Source of the DNA: Ferdinandcohnia sp036965165
GTDB lineage: Bacteria > Bacillota > Bacilli > Bacillales > Bacillaceae_L
Assembly (NCBI RefSeq): GCF_036965165.1
Contig: NZ_JBALOX010000067.1
Coordinates: 1-61,473 of the forward strand
Reading direction: 5' to 3'
Length of the DNA: 61,473 nt
In this document: one piece after another, positions 9,692 to 17,277 of the stretch
Numbering within the stretch: the first letter of the stretch is position 1
Layout of the letters: every line of letters starts with the position of its first letter
The notes under the pieces: model-generated
The model's input: only the letters and a program-made list of their open reading frames with translations
Database searches by the model: none
What the model was told of the DNA's origin: nothing
Program-made: the position numbers and the translations under genes

Positions 9692-10298
9692 GTGGTTAGG
9701 GTGGGCAAAGCAAATTCAAGCTATTTCCCAATCGGGCTTGGCTTATTCGAAAGATGTATACGATATCGAACGATTTGAAGAACTTCGAAAGCTAAGTGCA
9801 GAAATCGTTACGGAATTCTCAAATAAAAACCTGGAGGAAGTCTCGAGAATCTTCATTAGCGAGGAAGGCTACCAAACTCCCAAGGTAGACATACGCGCTG
9901 TCGTCTTTAAGGGTAATAAAATCCTGATGGTAAAAGAAAAAAGTGATAATGGCTGGACCCTACCAGGTGGCTGGGCAGACATCGGATTATCTCCTTCCGA
10001 AAATGCTGTAAAGGAAGTAGAAGAGGAATCAGGCTATATCGTAAAACCAAAGAGATTGCTAGGAGTGCTTGACCGAAATAAGCATGGGCATACACCGAAT
10101 ATCTATGACATCTATAAAATCTTTATCGAATGTGAGTTGGTTGGTGGTGAACCGATGACAAGTATTGAAACCTCAGACGTGGGATTCTTCCTAAAAGAAT
10201 CAATCCCACCCCTTTCCGTCGGTCGCATTACGGAAGAGCAGATAAGGAAATTGTTTGAGTATAAAGATAAACAACAAATAGAAGTGATGTTTGACTGA
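9681..10298 (+). CDS. Nudix hydrolase with Nudix_hydro_N domain (YjhB-like)
   Basis: About 205 residues. The N-terminal 55 residues match the helical Nudix_hydro_N extension seen in ADP-ribose pyrophosphatase relatives such as YjhB. The Nudix box is GGWADIGLSPSENAVKEVEEE; its catalytic EVEEESG half is intact, while the usual Glu after the second Gly is Leu, as in this subfamily. I choose ATG 9681 (GAGAGG about 9 bases upstream) over GTG 9672. It is the last gene of the operon. Cleavage of a nucleoside-diphosphate-linked compound such as ADP-ribose or an NDP-sugar is likely; the link to the imported substrate is inferred. Confidence 0.85.
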   Translation: MSYKWLGWAKQIQAISQSGLAYSKDVYDIERFEELRKLSAEIVTEFSNKNLEEVSRIFISEEGYQTPKVDIRAVVFKGNKILMVKEKSDNGWTLPGGWADIGLSPSENAVKEVEEESGYIVKPKRLLGVLDRNKHGHTPNIYDIYKIFIECELVGGEPMTSIETSDVGFFLKESIPPLSVGRITEEQIRKLFEYKDKQQIEVMFD

Positions 10299-10391
10299 CA
10301 TTTGTGAGGTATCAACGATAAAAGAATGTGGAACAGAAGAAGACCAGTAGAGTTGGTTTCCTGTTCCACTTTTGACTTATATAAGTATGGA

Positions 10392-10602
10392 GATGCAAAT
10401 ATCAATGCAATGACGCAAATCATTTCCTGTCGACGCAAATATCGAGAAATCGACGCAAATAGGTCCTCCGCGACGCAAATCCGGCCCAGGCCACGCAAAA
10501 TAATGTCCAAGAGACGCAAAAATCAAGAAATCGACTCAAATCCCCTCACATCGCAGCAAAACCCAACCCCGTAGACTTCACCTCGTCCTCAACCAACGCA
10601 AA
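10392..10602. repeat. GACGCAAA array, 20-bp period
   Basis: GACGCAAA or a one- to two-base variant begins at 10392, 10412, 10432, 10452, 10472, 10492, 10513, 10533 and 10553, with a further CAACGCAAA near 10594. The step is 20 bp throughout, with a single 21. The 12-base spacers vary but several read 'atc(g/a)agaaat'. The period is close to two helical turns, so all cores would face the same side of the DNA. It lies between the Nudix gene and a c-di-GMP riboswitch. No function is known to me. Confidence 0.85.
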
Positions 10603-10764
10603 TCCCGCAATGATTCCTGCAGTCGATCCCTATTCTCCTCGCCCTCCACCCAAAAACCAATAAATTACTAAATCCAAAAGTTCGATTTACCGCTAAAATA
10701 GGAAAAAAGACCCCTTTAATAGATTCGTAAACTACTCTATAGTAATAATGAATCATACATAAAT

Positions 10765-10852
10765 CGTACGAAAAGGCAAAATCATTGAAAAATGATGACG
10801 CAAAACTAAAGGGGCTAAGGTCTTTTGGACTATGCCAGCCAGTTCCCGAACA
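10765..10852 (+). promoter_or_regulatory. c-di-GMP-I (GEMM) riboswitch 1
   Basis: Conserved elements occur in the right order: AAAAGGCAAA (10771-10780), a P2 hairpin ATCATT-GAAA-AATGAT with a GNRA loop, GACGCAAA (10797-10804), GGGCTAAGG, then ACTATGCCAGCC. The closing 3' strand reads GTTCCC where GGTTGCC is usual, leaving a C-C mismatch in P1, so binding may be weakened. About 40 bases separate it from the ribosome binding site of the small gene at 10895. I see no strong terminator in between, so control may be at translation. Confidence 0.8.
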
Positions 10853-10894
10853 CGAGGCTCCGTCGATATATGTAAATCAAAAGGAGAATATGTT

Positions 10895-11059
10895 ATGAAA
10901 AGGTTTATCTACAAAGTAAAATACTATTGGCACAGCATGCAATATAATAAAAACAAAATCTTGATAGAGGATTGCCGGAGTGAGGATATTAAGTCGGAGA
11001 TTAAGACAAAGATGCAATACCATGAACGAGCTGCTGTCAATTATATTACAAAGCTATAA
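10895..11059 (+). CDS. Small basic protein under c-di-GMP riboswitch control
   Basis: A 54-residue, Lys/Tyr-rich, probably cytoplasmic protein beginning MKRFIYKVKYYWHSMQY and ending VNYITKL. The start is ATG 10895 with AAGGAG at about 10881. The reading frame is open further upstream to 10832, but that stretch overlaps the riboswitch and is not coding. A colinear decayed copy lies at 12756-12899, and conservation of its reading frame supports that this is a real gene. I do not recognise the family. The riboswitch suggests a part in the switch between motile and sessile life. Confidence 0.7.
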   Translation: MKRFIYKVKYYWHSMQYNKNKILIEDCRSEDIKSEIKTKMQYHERAAVNYITKL

Positions 11060-11090
11060 AATAACCATAACTTTACCATCTATACCGTTA

Positions 11091-11122
11091 AAAAGAAGTG
11101 GCCCTGAGTTGCTTCTTTTTTT
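11091..11122 (+). terminator. Intrinsic terminator
   Basis: AAAGAAG pairs with CTTCTTT and is followed by a T run. It ends the riboswitch-controlled small-gene transcript. Confidence 0.75.
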
Positions 11123-11239
11123 GTTCCTTTTTCCTTGTAACTTATAGAGGAATACGTTAGTGTTCCAGTTCTAAAAGACTAGTAGTATCACAGCAAACCA
11201 TTTATAATAGAAAAAGTTCACTAAAAAGGAAGTGCTATT

Positions 11240-12532
11240 ATGAACCGTCCAAAGTTTCCTTATCCTTATGTATTGATTGCGATAGCGGTAGGGATTTCAG
11301 TCGTCATTGCGATTCAAATATATCCGTTTAAAACTACAGCCGATTTGGTTGTATTTACGATCACTATTTTAGGTCTTGTCATTTCGTTTATAGCATTTAT
11401 TATTTCAATGAAAACCTATATTTCGATTGATAGTGTGAATGTTATTACCCAAATGGACGGGAATGTATTAGAAAACGAGAATTATGTTACATCCATCACT
11501 AGTTTGTTGAGGGAATATGATATGGAGCGCTCGAAAGATGTGGGGGATTCGATTTTTGCCATATTAGAGAATCGTTTTTCAAAGAGGTCTAAGACAGCGA
11601 TTGAATTTGCGACAAACCTTCAATATTTTATAGATGTCATCGTTTTCTTTCCATTTCTATTTAATTCCGCAGATGAAAATCAAAAACAAAACATGGATAG
11701 AATGAACAGGTTATTAGGCGCTATTGAAAAAAGAAGAGATGCATTACTATCGATTAGTACGGGAAATCTAATTTTAATAGAAGAAACAGTAAAGCTTATA
11801 AAATGTGTGATTAACTACCAAAGATTAATCAATACGAATGAATATACAATAACCTCTACCCTTCTTGAGGTAAGAGGAACGATGCTTAAAAACTCAGTCA
11901 CGCAGACGGTATATTATAACTATTTGGGATTGTTTTATAATAAAAAGGCAATGGCAATTCTTCGGAATCAGTTACAACTAGGAAATAAAGATGCATTTGA
12001 AATTGAAGTTATGAAAAAGATTGTAAAAAACATGGATAAGCTGTCTGGTGAACAAGCCGAACTATACACGATGTACTTAACTGAATCAAAAAATGCCTTT
12101 AAAAAGGCTCTTGAGAATTGCCAAGATGATGTGATGTGGGAAGGGTTTATTAAGTATAATGATGCCCGATCAACATTTTTCATACAGTTAGCCCAGCCAT
12201 CGTATAATGGCGCGGACTGGCTAGAAATTATGAACGAAGCAATCACAGCAAGAAATCGATTAAATATCCTAATCGACGATATCCTTGAATTGGATAACTC
12301 ATCTTATTTACAGGAAGCATTCATCTATCAAGAATATTTAGCTAGACTTGTTACGTATAATATTCTAATCGCAACGAACTCGCATATTACGGATACATTA
12401 GGGAAAGTAAAATATGCATATCCAACTTATAATAGGATACAAGATGATCGATTTGTAAAGGTACCAATTACTGGAAGGTTTAATCGGATTGAGGAATATC
12501 AACAGGATATAATAAATTTTGTGCAAGAATAG
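11240..12532 (+). CDS. Hypothetical membrane protein, 2 TM plus large helical domain
   Basis: A 430-residue protein with two N-terminal TM helices (about 8-27 and 35-58), then about 370 mostly helical, charged residues that should face the cytoplasm. RBS AAGGAAG precedes ATG 11240. No catalytic motif is visible and I do not recognise a family. The layout (short hairpin anchor, long helical domain) resembles sensor or scaffold proteins, but that is only a shape argument. It stands alone between two terminators. Confidence 0.8.
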   Translation: MNRPKFPYPYVLIAIAVGISVVIAIQIYPFKTTADLVVFTITILGLVISFIAFIISMKTYISIDSVNVITQMDGNVLENENYVTSITSLLREYDMERSKDVGDSIFAILENRFSKRSKTAIEFATNLQYFIDVIVFFPFLFNSADENQKQNMDRMNRLLGAIEKRRDALLSISTGNLILIEETVKLIKCVINYQRLINTNEYTITSTLLEVRGTMLKNSVTQTVYYNYLGLFYNKKAMAILRNQLQLGNKDAFEIEVMKKIVKNMDKLSGEQAELYTMYLTESKNAFKKALENCQDDVMWEGFIKYNDARSTFFIQLAQPSYNGADWLEIMNEAITARNRLNILIDDILELDNSSYLQEAFIYQEYLARLVTYNILIATNSHITDTLGKVKYAYPTYNRIQDDRFVKVPITGRFNRIEEYQQDIINFVQE

Positions 12533-12688
12533 AATTTATTTAAAAAAAGAAGTGAGTACCAAAAACAAGCTTCCTTTAACTGCAACAAACAATTATATAT
12601 AATTACTTGGCGGAATCATCCTACTTGCTCTCTTAGAGCAACGCTCTTATTTGCATAAAAAATTCCAAGGACTATAAAATCTAAAAGC

Positions 12689-12726
12689 TTTCCCTCTTGT
12701 TCATCTTAGCAGGAGGGAAATTTTAA
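12689..12726 (+). terminator. Intrinsic terminator
   Basis: TTTCCCTC (12689-12696) pairs with GAGGGAAA (12713-12720), then TTTTAA. It ends the 11240-12532 transcript. Confidence 0.65.
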
Positions 12727-12755
12727 TATAGAGGTACATTACGGACCATTATTAA

Positions 12756-12899
12756 GTAAAATACTATTGATACAGCATTCAATTAAATAAGAATCGAGCA
12801 CTTTTATAAGATTGTCTATCTCAAAAGCTCAAATCTGATATTGAATTAAAGATGAAATACCAAGAATGTGCAGTTGTTCACTTCATTGGAAAACTATAA
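12756..12899 (+). pseudogene. Decayed second copy of the riboswitch-linked small gene
   Basis: Reading 12756-12899 in one frame gives 48 codons that align without gaps to codons 8-54 plus stop of the gene at 10895, for example VKYY, LNKNR, LKSDIELKMKYQE and IGKL. Two internal stops have appeared: TGA in place of the Trp codon, and TAA. The first seven codons and the upstream riboswitch cannot be recognised. A hairpin with a T run follows at 12917-12949, as after the intact copy. Confidence 0.75.
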
Positions 12900-12916
12900 G
12901 CCTTCCAAAAATAATG

Positions 12917-12949
12917 AAAACCAAGACTATTAAGATGCCCTGGTTTTTT
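12917..12949 (+). terminator. Probable terminator after the pseudogene
   Basis: AAAACCA (12917-12923) pairs with TGGTTTT (12941-12947), with the T run continuing. The loop is long (17 bases), so it is weak. Confidence 0.45.
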
Positions 12950-12991
12950 ATGATCCTTTTGTGGGATTCGAATACAAGTACATCGTCTCAT

Positions 12992-13165
12992 TTAGACAAA
13001 GCATGTGTTCAATGTCGGCCTACCGGTTAATAAGTTGCCATTTGTAACAGCAACATTAAGTTCAATATTACTTACATCATCCGCTCTTACTACATTCATC
13101 GGTAAAAATAATAAAAGTACAAGGGTTAGGATGATTGATAGAATAATAATTCTGTTTTTCTGCAA
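12992..13165 (-). CDS. Possible small secreted protein or N-terminal remnant
   Basis: On the minus strand a TTG at 13165, with AGGGGAG 8 bases upstream, opens 57 codons. They start with a textbook signal peptide: MQKNR, a hydrophobic core IIILSIILTLVLLLFLPM, then a VVRA cleavage site before DDVSN. Only about 30 residues follow before the stop. It may be a short secreted peptide or the surviving front of a longer exported protein. I do not recognise it. Confidence 0.4.
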   Translation of the reverse strand: MQKNRIIILSIILTLVLLLFLPMNVVRADDVSNIELNVAVTNGNLLTGRPTLNTCFV

Positions 13166-13353
13166 AATAATCTCCCCTGGAAATAAGCTAAAGTAGGTGG
13201 AAATACCTATCTCTCAAAAACACAAATTTCATTATACAAAAAATATATCAAATAGTATACAAAAATTGGAGTATTTTAGATTAGTGCTAAGTCTAGTGGA
13301 ATTTAAAGCATAACTTTCCAATGTGGAATAATTACTGATGTCATTTATTAAAC

Positions 13354-13641
13354 TTGACAAATTTATTCCATTTCTTTAAAGATAGTCCTGTGGTACTATA
13401 GCAATTGTAAGCATTTGTAAAATGGTTTGGCGAAAAACTAAGAATAACAAATGATAAAATTTTTATAATTGATTAATTCTGTCATATAATGCTTGGGCTT
13501 AAAAGTTAGAAGATGCTAAGGAAGTAGCTATCATTAGCCTTAGAGTATTAACGGTAGGATTAGCGTTAGAACCGATATTTCTCTAATTACATAATAGGAG
13601 AAATTAATTTTAATTAATGAATCATTAATAGGGGGATAAAA
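13354..13641 (+). promoter_or_regulatory. gtaB promoter region and structured leader
   Basis: TTGACA (13354-13359), 17 bases, TAAAGA (13377-13382) is a fair SigA-type promoter. A TATAAT at 13485-13490 lacks a good -35. The transcribed leader contains hairpin-forming segments (CTAAGG...CCTTAG near 13515-13542 and ACGGT...ACCG near 13552-13575) that match no riboswitch class I know. A TTG start with GGGGGA follows. Confidence 0.4.
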
Positions 13642-14529
13642 TTGAAAAAAGTACGTAAAGCAATAATTCCAGCTGCGGGTTTAGGAACAAGGTTCTTACC
13701 TGTTACAAAAGCAATGCCTAAAGAGATGTTACCTATTGTGGATAAGCCTACGATTCAATATATTGTAGAAGAAGCAGTGGAATCAGGTATAGAAGATATC
13801 ATTATCGTAACCGGTAAAGGGAAACGTTCTATTGAAGATCACTTTGATAATTCATTTGAACTTGAACAAAACTTAATCGAAAAAGAGAAATTTGATTTAT
13901 TAGAGAAGGTTCGGCAATCTTCCAGTGTGGACATTCATTATATACGTCAGAAAGAACCAAAAGGACTTGGACATGCTGTATGGTGTGCAAGAAAGTTCAT
14001 TGGGGACGAGCCTTTTGCGGTTTTGCTAGGTGATGATATAGTACAAGCTGATACACCATGCTTAAAACAATTAATGAATGAGTATGATAATACATTGTCA
14101 TCTGTAATTGGTGTGCAGACAGTTCCCGAAAATGAAACACATAGATATGGAATTATCGATCCATTATCAAATCAAGGTAGACGTTATCAGGTTAATCAAT
14201 TCGTCGAAAAGCCAAAGCAGGGTACTGCTCCTTCTAATCTAGCAATTATGGGTCGCTATGTACTAACTCCTGAAATCTTTATGTTCTTAGAACAACAAGA
14301 ACTAGGTGCTGGCGGAGAGATTCAATTAACAGATGCAATTCAAAAGCTCAATGAGATTCAAAGAGTGTTTGCGTATGACTTTGAAGGCGATCGTTATGAT
14401 GTAGGTGAAAAGATTGGCTTTATCAAAACCACAATTGAATTTGCTTTAAAACATCAAGATTTGCGTAAAGAAACATTAGAATTTATGGAGCAATTATTAA
14501 ATAAAGAAAAACTAGAAACGATAAAATAA
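13642..14529 (+). CDS. gtaB: UTP--glucose-1-phosphate uridylyltransferase (GalU/GtaB)
   Basis: Makes UDP-glucose from UTP and glucose 1-phosphate, for teichoic acid glucosylation, glycolipids and exopolysaccharide. The length of 295 residues fits GtaB (about 292). The nucleotidyltransferase signature AAGLGTRFLP with KAMPKEMLP is at the N terminus, and VEKP and GGEIQLTDAI follow in the usual places. The TTG start is supported by GGGGGA at 13631 and by alignment to the family N terminus MKKVRKAIIPAAG. It is monocistronic, with hairpins behind it. Confidence 0.95.
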   Translation: MKKVRKAIIPAAGLGTRFLPVTKAMPKEMLPIVDKPTIQYIVEEAVESGIEDIIIVTGKGKRSIEDHFDNSFELEQNLIEKEKFDLLEKVRQSSSVDIHYIRQKEPKGLGHAVWCARKFIGDEPFAVLLGDDIVQADTPCLKQLMNEYDNTLSSVIGVQTVPENETHRYGIIDPLSNQGRRYQVNQFVEKPKQGTAPSNLAIMGRYVLTPEIFMFLEQQELGAGGEIQLTDAIQKLNEIQRVFAYDFEGDRYDVGEKIGFIKTTIEFALKHQDLRKETLEFMEQLLNKEKLETIK

Positions 14530-14545
14530 TGAATCACACAATGGT

Positions 14546-14585
14546 CTTTTAGGAAATCAATACTATAGGGTTGATTTCCTAAAAG
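14546..14585 (+). terminator. Long hairpin after gtaB
   Basis: A perfect 15-bp stem (14546-14560 with 14571-14585, beginning CTTTTAGG and ending CCTAAAAG). Being symmetrical, it can act on both strands, although the T run is short. A second perfect hairpin, AGGGAATGG with CCATTCCCT, lies at 14611-14636. Confidence 0.6.
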
Positions 14586-14674
14586 TTCACAAATTACAAA
14601 GAGACTCAGGAGGGAATGGTAAAAAAGCCATTCCCTAAACCCTTTTTAGAGATAGTTGAGATATTCTTCAACCC

Positions 14675-15619
14675 TTAACTTTTTTCAGGAGTATCAATAA
14701 TNNNNNNNATGTAATACCCTTGATTTCTTAATTCGTTAATTAATCTTAAGTTTGATGTATCTACGACCTTGGCAAGGCGATACATATTTGGTGACTTTTT
14801 AGGTAGTAGATCTACTTTCATGCTTTCTTTTGACTCGATTGCATCACGCATTACATTTCCTACTTCTGTCGTATAAATAGCATTTTGGGTAAGTCCATAA
14901 TCCTTCTGAAAAGCAAGCAAGGCAGCTTCTGTATATTGATCGAAAAGATCATCCGTTTTTGTTGTGTATTCAAGTTTATTCAGCATTTCATTAAGGATAC
15001 GTACATTTGGACCACGTTCACCCCGTATTAATTTGCCATCAGCACTATCTGCCGGAGCCGCATCTACTGTTGCTTTTTCATCATTATGCCATCGATTATA
15101 ATAATCAGTTACATGAGTAATAAAGTTTGTCCACGACACTCCGTTTTGTTTTAGCCAAGCAACGGGGTCAGTTCTTCTTTCAGGATCAAGGGTTTGATGC
15201 GCAACAATATGCTTCTTTGGATCTAAAGCAAACTTTCTACATAGATATGCATGGTACCAAACGTATTTGTCGTAGGACTTGCTGAAATCCCCGGGACGAC
15301 ATAATTCTACTCCAATTGCCGCGTCATTCGCATCAGCACCAAACATCCTGTTATCAGTGGGTTTGTTATAATTCACATGCCAAGCCTTCTCCCACAGGGG
15401 AATAATTTCAAGAATTTTATTCTCATCAACAAAAGTATGAGCAGATGCATTTGGCTGACTGTTATTAAAGTAATTAAAATGATTATCGGCATCTGCACTC
15501 GGATTAGCAGTATCATGAGATACGACGAATAACACCTTATTTATACGTTGACCAGACCGCGCATTCCCCAATTTAATGTATCGCCTTTCAATTTGATATT
15601 TATTTGAAAGTGTTGCCAA
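14675..15619 (-). CDS. N-acetylmuramoyl-L-alanine amidase with peptidoglycan-binding domain
   Basis: Cell-wall hydrolase of about 314 residues. The N-terminal Amidase_2 domain has zinc-ligand motifs VVSHDTANP, ASAHTFVDE and AHQTLDPERRTDP, as in prophage-type CwlA/XlyA/BlyA endolysins. A PG_binding_1 domain follows (GPNVRILNEMLNKLEY onward) and then a short tail. Seven N bases (14702-14708) interrupt the last codons, so the C terminus is uncertain. I place the start at TTG 15619, 8 bases after AAGGAG; the GTG at 15640 overlaps that site. No signal peptide is seen, and no holin or other phage gene adjoins it. Confidence 0.85.
   Translation of the reverse strand: MATLSNKYQIERRYIKLGNARSGQRINKVLFVVSHDTANPSADADNHFNYFNNSQPNASAHTFVDENKILEIIPLWEKAWHVNYNKPTDNRMFGADANDAAIGVELCRPGDFSKSYDKYVWYHAYLCRKFALDPKKHIVAHQTLDPERRTDPVAWLKQNGVSWTNFITHVTDYYNRWHNDEKATVDAAPADSADGKLIRGERGPNVRILNEMLNKLEYTTKTDDLFDQYTEAALLAFQKDYGLTQNAIYTTEVGNVMRDAIESKESMKVDLLPKKSPNMYRLAKVVDTSNLRLINELRNQGYYXXXIIDTPEKS
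14702..14708. other. Seven-base N run inside the amidase gene
   Basis: Unknown bases near the 3' end of the amidase gene. Length and frame across this point are not certain. Confidence 0.95.
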
Positions 15620-15726
15620 TGAAATCACTCCTTTATCCACATAATATGAATTAATTGCCCTATTCGTTCAGGCGCTTAAAACAGTTGAAGATATGACCTA
15701 ATATAGGGATGCTTGTCAGGCTATAA

Positions 15727-15979
15727 GGGGTAGGTCGTCGAGGATCTATATCAACGAATGGAAAGTATAGAAAAAATTGGAAAAAATTCAAAGTTACTGA
15801 TGACTATTATGAGGTACATTTAGAAGTGGATAAGATAGAGCAGAAGTTATTCCAATTAAACAATAACATTTTTTACTGAAAAACAAAGTAGCTTACAATT
15901 AGAGTAGTTTAAAGATAACCCCAGTATGGAAAACTATGATGTATTAGAGTTAGAGACAGAATTATTACGAAAGGAATAA
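15727..15979 (+). pseudogene. Remnant of an unrecognised gene
   Basis: An open stretch without a start reads GKYRKNWKKFKV, VHLEVDKIEQKLFQLNNNI, then shifts frame to TEKQSSLQLE, a stop, and FKDNPSMENYDVLELETELL ending at 15979. The continuous protein-like text across one frameshift and one stop suggests a decayed gene of 80 or more codons. The family is not recognised. Confidence 0.4.
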
Positions 15980-15985
15980 TCGTTT

Positions 15986-16035
15986 GTGAACGCAACTGTT
16001 ATACCATTAATTTAGTAGCCTAAAATAATGAAAAT
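15986..16035 (+). repeat. Intergenic palindrome element, partial copy 2
   Basis: Only the tail of the element is present (AACTGTTATACCATTAATTT, then AGTAGCCTA). The palindromes are missing. Compare 348-505 and 30720-30905. Confidence 0.5.
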
Positions 16036-16077
16036 AGGTTAAGGGTTTGGAATGCAGTCCAGGTTCATTGTCCCAAA

Positions 16078-17166
16078 TCATTTTTGCCCTTTCATCCTCT
16101 TTTTACGTTCCTCAAACAGCCTCTTTTTCTCCTCAAAACTGGGATTGTGTACAGGTCCTTGTTGTGGGTCAGGGGTTTCCTTAAGCTTATTCAATTGTTC
16201 CTCAATGCTCTTTTTATCTTCTTCAAAGGTAGTGCCATTTTTAGCTTTATAGTCCTGATTACGCTTATGAAACCAGTCTGGAAGTAGCTCCTTTCTGGTT
16301 GGCTTTTTTCTAGATTGGTGGTTCATTTGATTTTTAAAGGCTAGACGGGCAGCTTGTACATCATCCACAGTTTGATAGCCTTTATCGACCCAATCTCTTA
16401 GGATCGCTTCAACATAGTTCCATCGCTTTGATGAATTTACGATAGCTAGTTTCATAACCTCAATCACTAGCTGATCTGACAAATCAGTGCACCAAGCCTG
16501 TATTTTATCAGCTAGGAAACTGCCAATTGTTCCAAAGCCATTTTGCTCAAAGAAACGGAACGGGTCTTCTTTTACTTCTTCCTGTTGTAAATCTTTTGAA
16601 GAAGAAGAAGTCTCTGATGAAATCTTTGAAGTAATCTCTGTAGTAGTCTCTGGTATTGGTGTGTTCAGATTGAACTCCTCTGCGTGCCAAGTTGACTCGC
16701 TCGACTGATTAACTTGAATAGATGGACAGTTCACTTCGGGCATATGGTCTGTTTGTTCTGAACACTCCACTTGTTCAGAATGGTAAGATGGGGAAAGTTT
16801 ATCTTCAACGATTGTATGGTCATCAGTCATTCCTTCTTTTTTTAGTTCATCTAGATTTTCATAATTGATTGTGTACCACTTCGTTTTGTCTATTTTCAAC
16901 TTGTTGAAGTTATTGGAGGACAGGTAGCCATTGCGTTCCAATTTTAGAACGGTCCTTTGAATGGTGCTTTTTGAGAGGAAAGGAATTTGTTCCATCAATT
17001 GATCGTAAGTGAAATACACCCACTTTTGGTTGAGTTTGATATGACTGCTGCGCTTTAGCCAATAGTGAACCTGCTGTAGAATAATACATTCATTTAAGCC
17101 AACCATTTTTGCAAGAGTAGGCGCAATAATTAACGGGCTTTCATCGAGTAGAATATTTCCATACAT
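16078..17166 (-). CDS. DnaD/DnaB-like replication protein with N-terminal winged helix
   Basis: About 362 residues. The N-terminal region (YGNILLDESPLIIAPTLAK, then QQVHYWLKRS) is the winged-helix domain found in phage and plasmid replisome organisers. A Ser/Thr-rich low-complexity linker follows (about 150-205). Then comes a DnaB_2 (DnaD C-terminal) domain with its hallmark RWNYVEAILRDWVDKGY, and a charged, coiled C-terminal tail. It should help load helicase on a phage, plasmid or conjugative origin. Start ATG 17166 fits AAAAAGG about 9 bases upstream; ATG 17178 abuts that site. It lies just downstream of comK on the same strand. Confidence 0.8.
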   Translation of the reverse strand: MYGNILLDESPLIIAPTLAKMVGLNECIILQQVHYWLKRSSHIKLNQKWVYFTYDQLMEQIPFLSKSTIQRTVLKLERNGYLSSNNFNKLKIDKTKWYTINYENLDELKKEGMTDDHTIVEDKLSPSYHSEQVECSEQTDHMPEVNCPSIQVNQSSESTWHAEEFNLNTPIPETTTEITSKISSETSSSSKDLQQEEVKEDPFRFFEQNGFGTIGSFLADKIQAWCTDLSDQLVIEVMKLAIVNSSKRWNYVEAILRDWVDKGYQTVDDVQAARLAFKNQMNHQSRKKPTRKELLPDWFHKRNQDYKAKNGTTFEEDKKSIEEQLNKLKETPDPQQGPVHNPSFEEKKRLFEERKKRMKGQK

Positions 17167-17277
17167 GTTTATTTTCATCCTTTTTGATTATATTTTGAGG
17201 GCCATAGGGAAATATCCGTCGTCCCATGAGTTATTGAAGTTGGGGAGGAAGCGGCATAGTGACACTTACCCATATGG

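Noticed and set aside
10326..10574. Plus-strand 82-codon ORF through the 20-bp array
   Set aside because: It is repeat DNA; the period is not a multiple of three and no ribosome binding site is present.
10392..10602. Tandem c-di-GMP riboswitches, because of the GACGCAAA word
   Set aside because: Only the eight-base word is shared. GGCAAA, the GNRA hairpin and the CTAAGG...TATG parts are absent at every array unit.
13005..13196. Plus-strand 63-codon ORF
   Set aside because: No ribosome binding site, and the opposite strand carries a better candidate with a signal peptide.
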